Assembly (NCBI GenBank): GCA_031258755.1
Contig: JAIRMK010000120.1
Span: 1 to 9,377 of the forward strand
Origin: Prevotellaceae bacterium
GTDB taxonomy: Bacteria > Bacteroidota > Bacteroidia > Bacteroidales > UBA932
DNA length: 9,377 bases
Reading direction: 5' to 3'
Both the position numbers and the translations under genes were made by a program. The notes under the pieces were generated by a model that had not been told where the DNA came from, did no database searches, and worked only from the letters and a program-made list of their open reading frames with translations. Below are positions 1 through 5,854 of this stretch, piece after piece; the first letter of the stretch is position 1, and each line of letters begins with the position of its first letter.

Positions 1-341
1 AATACCTGGTCATTGCGCGAACGGCCGGCGTGAATCTTCTTGCCCACCTCGCCAATGCGGTTGGTGAGCGTGAGCTCTACCTGCGAATGAATGTCCTCCA
101 CGCCTTCTTCTATCGTAAATACGCCGCGCGCCACCTCGTCGAGGAGTTTTTGCAGTGCGTCGTGCAGCAGGGTGTGTTCCTGCGCGGTCAGCAGCCCAAT
201 CTTTTCCAACATCCTGATATGAGCCAGTGAGCCCAGCAGGTCATACTTAGCCAGCCGCAGGTCGTATTCGCGGTCGTTGCCTACGGTGAAGTCGCTTATC
301 AGCGTGTCGGGCGCGACGCCCTTATTCCAGAGAGTTGACAT
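1..341 (-). CDS. argH: Argininosuccinate lyase, N-terminal part (cut by window edge)
   Basis: This gene would catalyse the last step of arginine synthesis, splitting argininosuccinate into arginine and fumarate in the cytoplasm. Only the first 113 codons lie in the window; the rest is beyond position 1. The translation begins MSTLWNKG and ends at GRSRNDQV, the N-terminal signature of the fumarase/aspartase superfamily argininosuccinate lyases. The middle of the fragment is helical, with LTNRIGEVGKKIHAGRSRND as the recognisable stretch. The ATG at 339-341 is chosen because it gives the usual ArgH beginning, 'LW(N/G)KG'. It is preceded by three near-identical 7-nt repeats (ttaagag type, 340-360 read on the plus strand). 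It is the last visible gene of the block-2 run and lies 30 nt beyond the present argE stop. No promoter of its own was seen, so it is probably read through from argE. Confidence 0.93.
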   Translation of the reverse strand, partial: MSTLWNKGVAPDTLISDFTVGNDREYDLRLAKYDLLGSLAHIRMLEKIGLLTAQEHTLLHDALQKLLDEVARGVFTIEEGVEDIHSQVELTLTNRIGEVGKKIHAGRSRNDQV

Positions 342-370
342 AAGAGTTAAGAGTTAAGAGAGTTTCATTA

Positions 371-555
371 TTCATTGTTCCGGCCTCCCCCCAGCCCCCT
401 CCAAAGGAGGGGGAGTTCTGCTCCCTCCCCTTGGGGGAGGGCTGGGGTGGGGCTGTTGTTCATTGTTCCGGTCTCCCCCCAGCCCCCTCCAAAGGAGGGG
501 GAGTTCTGCTCCCTCCCCTTGGGGGAGGGCTGGGGTGGGGCTGTTGTTCATTGTT
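371..555. repeat. Two tandem copies of an 88-bp GC-rich palindromic element
   Basis: Unit 1 is 371-458 and unit 2 is 459-546; they differ at one base (c384 versus t472). A third copy of the 9-bp boundary ttcattgtt is at 547-555, so the structure is 9-bp direct repeat, 79-bp core, repeat, core, repeat. This could be a target duplication followed by tandem duplication. Each core contains two perfect 8-bp hairpins: in unit 1, 395-402 with 406-413 (3-nt loop), and 423-430 with 434-441 (3-nt loop). An alternative 9-bp outer stem pairs 389-397 with 439-447. No transposase is present, so it looks like a REP- or MITE-type non-autonomous element. It sits inside the 3' end of argE and encodes motifs such as PTPALPQGEG. 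The possible target duplication is an inference. Confidence 0.85.
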
Positions 556-1601
556 AAAGAGGTGATGAAGCGGATGTAGGTTTTTACGCCTTGCCTGATT
601 TCTTCAAGGTACACGAACTCGTCGGCGCTGTGCGAGCGTACCGACGCGCCGGGTCCCATCTTCACGGCCGGGACGTTGAGACGCATCCAGTCGGACGTGG
701 TGGGCGACACATACGTGTCGATGCCCAATTGCTCCGCACATCGCCGCAACGCATGTCCGGCGGGCGTGAACGAGCATTTGTTATCCAGCGAACGGGCGCT
801 CAGCGTGCTTTTCACCGCAGCCTGCAAGGCCGCTAAAATCTCGCGGTTCGTGTAGCATTCGTTGGGCCGCACGTCCACCACGAAGCGGCACTCGGCGGGC
901 ACTACGTTATGTTGAACGCCGCCGTTAATCATCGTCACAGTCTTCTTCACCGCGCCCATGAGCGGCGAAACTTTGTCGAACGCATAATGCCGGATGACGG
1001 CAATATCGTCCAGCGCCACATAGAGGGCATTCACGCCCTCGTCGCGGGCGGCATGTCCGGCCACGCCCTGCGCCGTGCCGTCAATCACCAGCAAGCCCCG
1101 CTCCGCCACCGCTACCTTCATCGAAGTGGGCTCGCCCACAATGGCACAATCAATATGTGGGATTTGCTGTGTTACCAGTTTCATGCCGTTCGGGCCTGAA
1201 TTTTCTTCTTCGCAACTCAGCACCAGCAGCAGGTTAAACGGCAAGTCCACCGTGCAGAGGTAAAGAAAACTTTCGATGAGCGCCGCCAGCGACGCGCCGG
1301 CGTCATTGCTGCCCAAGCCGAACAACTTCCCATCTTTTTCAAAAGGTGCAAAAGGGTTGAAGGTATAGCCGGCCGAGGGTTTCACGGTGTCGATATGGGA
1401 ATTGAGCATCAACAGTTTTTGCCCCTCGCGGTTCTTCGGGGAAAAGGCGCACACGTTAGGGCCTGCCCTGAAAGGCGTCACGCCGGCCTTTAGCAGCTGC
1501 GCCTCCAGATAACCGGTGGCGGCCTCTTCCTCGCCCGACAAGGCGGGAATGGCCAGCTTCTCTTTCAACAGTTGTATGGCGAATGTGCCCGGCGTATCCA
1601 T
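372..1601 (-). CDS. argE: M20-family N-acylcitrulline/N-acylornithine deacylase with repeat-encoded C-terminal tail
   Basis: This is a zinc-dependent M20 amidohydrolase of the ArgE/DapE type. Visible metal and catalytic motifs are SHID (H69, D71), GSND (D100), the acid pair E131-E132 after LSC, GEP (E157), and the C-terminal RSHSADE with H324. The dimerisation domain lies at roughly 165-275. Because the upstream argF' is of the succinylornithine type, the natural substrate is inferred to be N-succinylcitrulline, giving citrulline for ArgG. The start at 1601 lies 24 nt after the argB stop. The oddity is the C-terminus: family homology appears to end near 'TYIRFITSL' (about residue 349). Residues from about 354 to 409 are Pro/Gly-rich and come from two tandem 88-bp palindromic elements read in two different frames, because 88 is not a multiple of 3. 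The enzyme core is intact, so activity is plausible, but the tail is probably not ancestral. Confidence 0.9.
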   Translation of the reverse strand: MDTPGTFAIQLLKEKLAIPALSGEEEAATGYLEAQLLKAGVTPFRAGPNVCAFSPKNREGQKLLMLNSHIDTVKPSAGYTFNPFAPFEKDGKLFGLGSNDAGASLAALIESFLYLCTVDLPFNLLLVLSCEEENSGPNGMKLVTQQIPHIDCAIVGEPTSMKVAVAERGLLVIDGTAQGVAGHAARDEGVNALYVALDDIAVIRHYAFDKVSPLMGAVKKTVTMINGGVQHNVVPAECRFVVDVRPNECYTNREILAALQAAVKSTLSARSLDNKCSFTPAGHALRRCAEQLGIDTYVSPTTSDWMRLNVPAVKMGPGASVRSHSADEFVYLEEIRQGVKTYIRFITSLTMNNSPTPALPQGEGAELPLLWRGLGGDRNNEQQPHPSPPPRGGSRTPPPLEGAGGRPEQ

Positions 1602-1625
1602 AGTCGTTTAATTCTGTTAGCACAT

Positions 1626-2408
1626 TTAATCTCTTGTCTTTCTCACCACCGTGCCCTTGCCGGAAAGCAGGTTGCGGGCATGCTTGATGTGCACCTCCCC
1701 CACTCCCGCCCTGATGGCCGCAAAGGCCTGGTCTAACTTGGGAATCATGCCTTCGGTGATGGCGCCTTCTTCTTTCAGCAAGGCATAATTTTCTTCGGTA
1801 ATCTCGTCAATTACCGACTGCGGGTTGTTGATGTCGGACAGCACCCCGTCTTTCTCAAAGCAAATGATTTGTTTCGTGAATCCCGCTTTCGATAAGGCAA
1901 TGGCCAGGGTCGAAGCGACAGTGTCGGCATTGGTGTTCAGCAAAGTTCCCCGCTCGTCATGCGTGACGGCGCAAAACACCGGACACAAGCCCTGCTCAAA
2001 CAACGCAGTGAGAAACGACACATCCACAGCGTCGGCAGAAATGTCGCCCACGAAACCGAAATCAACCGGTTCCGGCAGCCGGCGATGGGCACGCAACACA
2101 TTGCCGTCGGCGCCCGACAGCCCAATGGCATTGCAACCCAACGCCTGAAGTTGCGCCACCACGCTCTTGTTAATCCACCCGGCATACACCATAGTGCATA
2201 CTTTGAGCGTTTCCGCATCGGTAATCCGGCGGCCTTCGTGCATTTTCACGGGTATCTGCAATTTCTCCAATATATCCGTGGCTAATTTTCCGCCGCCGTG
2301 CACCAGAATTTTAGCGCCTGCGAGCTTGGAAAAATCTTTCAGAAAGCCCGTCAAGGCGCAGGGGTCGTCAATGATATTCCCCCCTATTTTCACTATCAGT
2401 GTATTCAT
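1626..2408 (-). CDS. argB: N-acylglutamate kinase (acetyl- or succinyl-glutamate kinase)
   Basis: This amino acid kinase phosphorylates the gamma-carboxyl of N-acylglutamate, the second step of the pathway. The 260-residue length matches the short, E. coli-like form, which lacks the extra N-terminal helix of the arginine-sensitive hexameric enzymes. Feedback inhibition by arginine is therefore less likely, though this is inference. Visible motifs are KIGGN at 7-11 (K7, phosphate binding), HGGGK at 37-41, EGRRITD at about 58-64 (acylglutamate side), the NTNADT stretch in the second half, and a C-terminal GTVV end. Its ATG overlaps the argF' stop as ATGA (2405-2408), which suggests translational coupling. 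The argE start follows 24 nt beyond its stop. The substrate is inferred to be N-succinylglutamate, from the residue 90 specificity mark in the neighbouring argF' product; the kinase itself gives no clear mark that I can read. Confidence 0.93.
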   Translation of the reverse strand: MNTLIVKIGGNIIDDPCALTGFLKDFSKLAGAKILVHGGGKLATDILEKLQIPVKMHEGRRITDAETLKVCTMVYAGWINKSVVAQLQALGCNAIGLSGADGNVLRAHRRLPEPVDFGFVGDISADAVDVSFLTALFEQGLCPVFCAVTHDERGTLLNTNADTVASTLAIALSKAGFTKQIICFEKDGVLSDINNPQSVIDEITEENYALLKEEGAITEGMIPKLDQAFAAIRAGVGEVHIKHARNLLSGKGTVVRKTRD

Positions 2409-3361
2409 AATAATCCCCTTAATATTTCCCTGAGCACCGTTTGCGCCGAAACCACGCGGTTGGCCGCTTCCGGAATAACAAGCGAGGCCGGCGACTCAAT
2501 GACGTCATCGGTAACAATCATATTCCGGCGCACCGGCAGGCAGTGCATAAAACAGGCGTTGCTGGTAAGCGCCATTTTCTGTGCATCGACCGTCCAGCGC
2601 CGGTCGTCATGCAGCACTTTCCCATACTGCGCGCCGCTATATGCCGACCAATTCTTGGCATACACGAAATCGGCGCCCCGGTACGCTTTTTCGAGGTCGT
2701 ACTCCACCACGGCGCCTTGCACAAATTCGGCGTCGAGTTCATAGCCTTCGGGATGCGTAATTACAAACTCATAATCCGTTTGGTTCATCCATTCGGCAAA
2801 TGAGTTCGGCACCGCCTGCGGCAAGGCATTGGGATGCGGCGCCCAAGTCAACAATACTTTTGGCCTCGGCGTTTTTTTGTATTCCTCGATGGTGATTAAA
2901 TCGGCAAAACTTTGCAGCGGATGACGTGTAGCGCCTTCCATAGAGAATACAGGTTTTCCCGAATATTGAATAAACTGGTTTAAAATCACCTCCCGGTAAT
3001 CATAATCCCTGTCCTGCAAGCCGGCAAACGCCCGCACGCCGATAATATCGCAATAGCATCCCATCACGGGTATGGCCTCGAGGATGTGTTCCGGTTTGTC
3101 GCCGTCCATGACCACGCCGCGTTCGGTTTCGAGCTTCCACGCACCTTGATTGATGTCGAGCACAATCACGTTCATCCCCAGGTTTAGCGCGGCTTTCTGG
3201 GTACTGAGGCGTGTGCGCAAACTGGAATTAAAAAACACCATCAGCAGCGTTTTGTCTCTGCCGAGTTCGCGGTCGGCGAAAGGTTTTGCCTTGACTTCTT
3301 TTGCCAGTGCCAATGCCGTTTGCAAGGGTAACACATCTTTTACGGAAAGGAAATTTCTCAT
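2405..3361 (-). CDS. argF': N-succinylornithine carbamoyltransferase (Bacteroides type)
   Basis: The enzyme transfers a carbamoyl group from carbamoyl phosphate to N-acylated ornithine, giving N-acylcitrulline. The protein is 318 residues, the same length as I recall for the Bacteroides fragilis enzyme, and it is very similar to it by eye. Carbamoyl-phosphate binding motifs are SSLRTR at 46-51, HPLQ at 147-150 and HCLP at 273-276, followed by VRRN. Long stretches such as LNLGMNVIVLDINQGAWKLE (59-78) and TWAPHP are hallmarks of the acylornithine carbamoyltransferase family, not of ordinary ornithine carbamoyltransferase. Residue 90 is proline (DGDKPEH). In published work on this family, proline here goes with succinylornithine and glutamate with acetylornithine, so the succinyl substrate is favoured. 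The gene starts 35 nt after the CNNM-family gene and overlaps argB by 4 nt. Confidence 0.96.
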   Translation of the reverse strand: MRNFLSVKDVLPLQTALALAKEVKAKPFADRELGRDKTLLMVFFNSSLRTRLSTQKAALNLGMNVIVLDINQGAWKLETERGVVMDGDKPEHILEAIPVMGCYCDIIGVRAFAGLQDRDYDYREVILNQFIQYSGKPVFSMEGATRHPLQSFADLITIEEYKKTPRPKVLLTWAPHPNALPQAVPNSFAEWMNQTDYEFVITHPEGYELDAEFVQGAVVEYDLEKAYRGADFVYAKNWSAYSGAQYGKVLHDDRRWTVDAQKMALTSNACFMHCLPVRRNMIVTDDVIESPASLVIPEAANRVVSAQTVLREILRGLL

Positions 3362-3372
3362 GCGCAGTTCAA

Positions 3373-3396
3373 AGTTTATGCAGTTTATGCAAATGT
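3373..3396. repeat. 9-bp direct repeat in the leader of argF'
   Basis: The 35-nt gap between the CNNM-family gene and argF' contains agtttatgc twice in a row (3373-3381 and 3382-3390), followed by aaatg. Read on the coding strand this is TTTGCATAAAC-TGCATAAAC. TGCA is itself a palindrome, so the site could be a binding site for a regulator such as an arginine repressor. That is only a guess; I cannot match it to an established Bacteroidota consensus. Confidence 0.35.
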
Positions 3397-4695
3397 CTAA
3401 TTCACTTTTATCACTTTTATTTTATCTATCCGGTAGTTGTCTATTGCAATAACTGTGAGCCGGTAGTTTTTCCAGTCGACGCCATCGCCTTCGGCGGGGA
3501 ATCTTTCGAGTTTGTCGAGGATATATCCTCCCAGGGTGATATAATCGAAATCCTGTGGCAGTATGTCGTCTTCGAGTCCTAATTTTTCGATAAATTCGAC
3601 GAAGGGTATCTGTCCGTCGACAATCAGACTGCCGTCGGACTGGACAACCGAGGAATATTCAAATTCGTCTGTTTCCGAAATGTCGCCGACTAAGGCGTCG
3701 AGTATGTCGTTTATGGTGACAAATCCGCAAATTGAGCCATATTCGTCAACTATAAGAGCCTGATATACGCGGCTTTTCTGGAAACACTCCAACACGTAAT
3801 ATGCCTTGTTGAAGGCAATAACCATCTGAGGTTGACGTGCAATACGGCGCAGGTCGCCTATAATATTTTCGAAATTGTCGCCAATCATATCTTTGGAGTA
3901 TATGAAGCCGGTAACGTTGTCTAAACTGCCTTCGCAGAGAGGGTATGCCGTATGTTTGTTTTCGAGGATTGTCCGCCGGATTTCTTCTTTCGACGCCTTC
4001 AGGTCGAGCCATACCACTTCGTTGCGTGGAGTCATCAGCGATTGGATTTTCCTGTCGCCAAGGATGAAAACATTTTGTATCAGCTCTTTTTCGGTTTCTT
4101 CGAGCACGCCGCCTTTCCGGCTTTCATCAATAATCACTTTCAATTCTTCTTCCGAATGAATGTTTTCCTGCTCGCTTACAGGTCGCAGTCCAATGATTTT
4201 CAGAAGTGCGTTTGCCAGGCTATTCAAGACCCATATAAAAGGTTTGAATATGAAATAAAAGATTTTCAGTGGGACGGCCACTGCGAATGTAACCGGCGCC
4301 GGCTTGCGGATTGCAAGCGACTTCGGTGCAAGTTCGCCAAGCACTATGTGCAGCATCGTAATAGAGAGGAACGCTACCGGAATAGCAAGTTTTTCAGCCC
4401 ATGCGCTGTCGATTGCCATACCAAACCATCCGAACAGGGTGAGAATAATGTCGGTGAAGACTTCTTCTCCCACCCATCCGAGTCCGAGCGATGCGAGCGT
4501 TATGCCAAGTTGAGTGGCGGCGAGGTATGCATCGAGGTTGCCGACAACGCTTTTTGCTATTTTTGCTACGGTTTTACCTGCGTTTTTCTGCACTTCTATC
4601 TGCGACGAGCGTACTTTGACAATGGCAAATTCGGCGGCTACGAAAAATCCATTCAGGAAAACCAGAATAATAGTGATAATAAATCCTGTTATCAT
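3397..4695 (-). CDS. CNNM/CBS/CorC_HlyC-domain inner-membrane protein ('hemolysin' family)
   Basis: This 432-residue protein has the standard three-part architecture of the CNNM (DUF21)-CBS pair-CorC_HlyC family. Such proteins are usually linked to magnesium, cobalt or other divalent-cation efflux; the old 'hemolysin' label is not a proven function. The N-terminal membrane domain covers about 1-170, with hydrophobic segments near 2-26, 60-92, 103-122 and 135-168. It contains the conserved acidic/aromatic start NGFFVAAEFA and the signature ELAPKSLAIR at 121-130. Two CBS domains follow at about 215-340, with MTPRNEVVWL at 221-230 and VDEYGSICGFVT at 316-327. The CorC_HlyC domain is at about 350-432. 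It is the first gene of block 2, has a clear promoter upstream, and its stop is 35 nt before argF'. Co-transcription with arginine genes is likely from the layout, but a role in arginine metabolism is not evident. Its base composition is more AT-rich than that of the arg genes. Confidence 0.92.
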   Translation of the reverse strand: MITGFIITIILVFLNGFFVAAEFAIVKVRSSQIEVQKNAGKTVAKIAKSVVGNLDAYLAATQLGITLASLGLGWVGEEVFTDIILTLFGWFGMAIDSAWAEKLAIPVAFLSITMLHIVLGELAPKSLAIRKPAPVTFAVAVPLKIFYFIFKPFIWVLNSLANALLKIIGLRPVSEQENIHSEEELKVIIDESRKGGVLEETEKELIQNVFILGDRKIQSLMTPRNEVVWLDLKASKEEIRRTILENKHTAYPLCEGSLDNVTGFIYSKDMIGDNFENIIGDLRRIARQPQMVIAFNKAYYVLECFQKSRVYQALIVDEYGSICGFVTINDILDALVGDISETDEFEYSSVVQSDGSLIVDGQIPFVEFIEKLGLEDDILPQDFDYITLGGYILDKLERFPAEGDGVDWKNYRLTVIAIDNYRIDKIKVIKVN

Positions 4696-4759
4696 GTTAT
4701 TCGAATCTTATTCCCGTCTGTGAGGCCATAAAATAATAATTTAGATGACTAATACGCTG

Positions 4760-4767
4760 CAAAGATA
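4760..4767 (-). promoter_or_regulatory. Bacteroidota -7 promoter element for block 2
   Basis: The minus strand reads TATCTTTG here, an exact match to the TAnnTTTG -7 consensus of Bacteroidota sigma-ABfr promoters. It would place the transcript start near 4753 and give a leader of about 58 nt before the CNNM-family ATG at 4695. The -33 region is not a clear TTTG; it is occupied by three 7-bp repeats of the ttaatga type (4772-4792, plus-strand reading). Confidence 0.6.
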
Positions 4768-4771
4768 ATAA

Positions 4772-4792
4772 TTAATGGTTAATGATTAATGA
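4772..4792. repeat. Three 7-bp direct repeats between divergent promoters
   Basis: The sequence reads ttaatgg, ttaatga, ttaatga at 4772-4778, 4779-4785 and 4786-4792. It lies between the two outward-facing -7 elements, in the -33 region of the minus-strand promoter. It could bind a regulator that affects both promoters, or may be simple-sequence drift. Confidence 0.4.
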
Positions 4793-4823
4793 TTGCCTTA
4801 CATTTTTTTTAAATAATATTGTG

Positions 4824-4831
4824 TATCTTTG
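4824..4831 (+). promoter_or_regulatory. Bacteroidota -7 promoter element for the plus-strand cassette
   Basis: TATCTTTG on the plus strand matches TAnnTTTG exactly. The upstream T-run at 4803-4810 falls near the expected -33 position but is not a perfect TTTG. The start of transcription would be near 4838, right at the beginning of the 21-nt repeat array. The whole array would therefore form the leader RNA of the gene at 5120-5854. Confidence 0.6.
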
Positions 4832-4838
4832 CATTTGT

Positions 4839-5090
4839 AGTGAGTGTTTTGAAAAAACTCTTATGAATTTTGGAAGAAATCCTGAGTATTTTGATAGAGC
4901 TCTTGAGCATTTTGAAAAAAATCTTGAGTGTTTTAGAAAACCTCTTGAGTGTTTTGAAAGAATTTTTGAGTGTTTTATAAAATTTCTTGAGTGCTTTGAA
5001 AGAATTTTTGAATGTTTTGAAAGAATTCTTATGAGTTTTTGAAGAATTCTTGAGCGTTTTAGAAAATCTCTTATGTGTTTGAATAGAAAA
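4839..5090 (+). repeat. Array of twelve 21-nt tandem repeats (leader of orphan gene)
   Basis: Twelve degenerate units of exactly 21 nt run without a single insertion or deletion; unit starts are 4839, 4860, 4881, 4902, 4923, 4944, 4965, 4986, 5007, 5028, 5049 and 5070. The common unit is close to CTTGAGTGTTTTGAAAGAATT. The fixed TTT at codon 4 and a purine-rich second half are the best kept parts. Read in frame each unit is seven codons, L-E-C-F-E-R-I, so the array could encode an amphipathic heptad peptide. One in-frame stretch, 4863-5042, is open from an ATG (59 residues) and closes at a TGA in unit 10; the same frame then continues for two more units to a TAA at 5091-5093. Coding status is uncertain. 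With 21 nt being two DNA helical turns, the T- and A-tracts fall on one face of the helix, which could also give curvature or a structured leader RNA. Confidence 0.85.
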
Positions 5091-5119
5091 TAATCAGTTA
5101 ATTTTAAATTTTAAATATT

Positions 5120-5854
5120 ATGAACGACATTACCGAAGCTCTTCTTGCCGCCACTCGTCGATGGCACGGTACTTTTAACGAGCAGTTCAGCGCAATCGAC
5201 AACCTTGTCAAAATCATTGAAGCGCACCAGCCGGACTGGGCGCTGCCTCCCGCCCTGTTCGCACAACTTCGCGACAACCGCGACCGGCTGGAAGAACTTA
5301 ACGCCAAATGCGGCACCTTGTCCGCTTCCGCCGCCGACCGCTATTTACGCAAATCGCTGCTCAAATTGACGGTTGACCTCTGTGTGCTGAAAATAAAACT
5401 GTGGGCCTACGGACAATATGCCATTGACGTGATGACGCTGGAAGACGTTCACATGCTCGGTTTTCTGCTGCCCGGCAAATCCGGTGGACACCATTCCCGC
5501 CATGAAGCTACCGACGTCAAGCCGGGAATCAGGGTTCGGGTGATAAATACGGACTTTATCCGCGTAACGCTGAGCCGGTCGGACGGCATGAATGCTGCAC
5601 AGGCGGCGCACGGATGGCCTACAGGCGTACGCCATGCCCTTATCGTTATCTTGGCCGACGACGGCAAAACGGAAGTTTATCACAAACTGACCACCCGCCT
5701 GCATAATGATATTCAAATGCCCCAAGGCTCGCACGGCAAACTGTTCATCGTGAAAGCCGCCTTCCTCAGGCACGTTGACGACCACCCGCGCTTCGGCACG
5801 GAGCAAACCGTATCTATGCCCCTCACTACCGAAGACCTGGTTCCGGGGAATTGA
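5120..5854 (+). CDS. Conserved-looking protein of unknown function (244 aa)
   Basis: I do not recognise an established family with a known function. The product is 244 residues, without a signal peptide or membrane segment, so it is probably cytoplasmic. Residues 1-105 are predicted helical, with patterns such as LFAQLRDNRDRLEELNAK and a hydrophobic helix around LLKLTVDLCVLKIKLWAYG. A linker rich in Gly, His and Pro follows (GKSGGHHSRHE, about 119-129). The C-terminal 110 residues look beta-rich (IRVRVINTDFIRVTL, HALIVILADDGK), like an Ig/fibronectin-type sandwich, and end in the charged motif HVDDHPRFG. The ATG at 5120 follows an A/T-only stretch, as is usual for this phylum, and lies 26 nt after the repeat array. 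The gene is the only plus-strand gene here and overlaps the 3' end of argD by 29 nt tail to tail. Its codon use is GC-richer than its leader and similar to the arg genes. Confidence 0.8.
   Translation: MNDITEALLAATRRWHGTFNEQFSAIDNLVKIIEAHQPDWALPPALFAQLRDNRDRLEELNAKCGTLSASAADRYLRKSLLKLTVDLCVLKIKLWAYGQYAIDVMTLEDVHMLGFLLPGKSGGHHSRHEATDVKPGIRVRVINTDFIRVTLSRSDGMNAAQAAHGWPTGVRHALIVILADDGKTEVYHKLTTRLHNDIQMPQGSHGKLFIVKAAFLRHVDDHPRFGTEQTVSMPLTTEDLVPGN

Noticed and set aside
375..557. Plus-strand 60-codon frame across the 88-bp repeats
   Set aside because: It is a by-product of the stop-poor GC-rich repeat, which stays open in several frames.
3364..3396. Promoter just before argF'
   Set aside because: The two TTTG motifs are only 16 nt apart and the downstream one reads TAAACTTTG, with one base too many for TAnnTTTG.
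3952..4731. Plus-strand open frame of 259 codons opposite the CNNM-family gene
   Set aside because: It is a shadow of a well-recognised gene on the other strand; its translation has no domain-like pattern.
5040..5042. TGA recoding (selenocysteine or readthrough) in the 21-nt array
   Set aside because: There is no evidence of recoding elements; a simple base change in a repeat unit explains it.
4839..5090. CRISPR array
   Set aside because: The units are 21 nt, directly adjacent and diverged, with no unique spacers and no cas genes nearby.
5345..5806. Minus-strand open frame of 153 codons opposite the orphan gene
   Set aside because: The plus-strand frame has the promoter, the AT-rich leader and a coherent helix/strand pattern; the minus frame has none of these.
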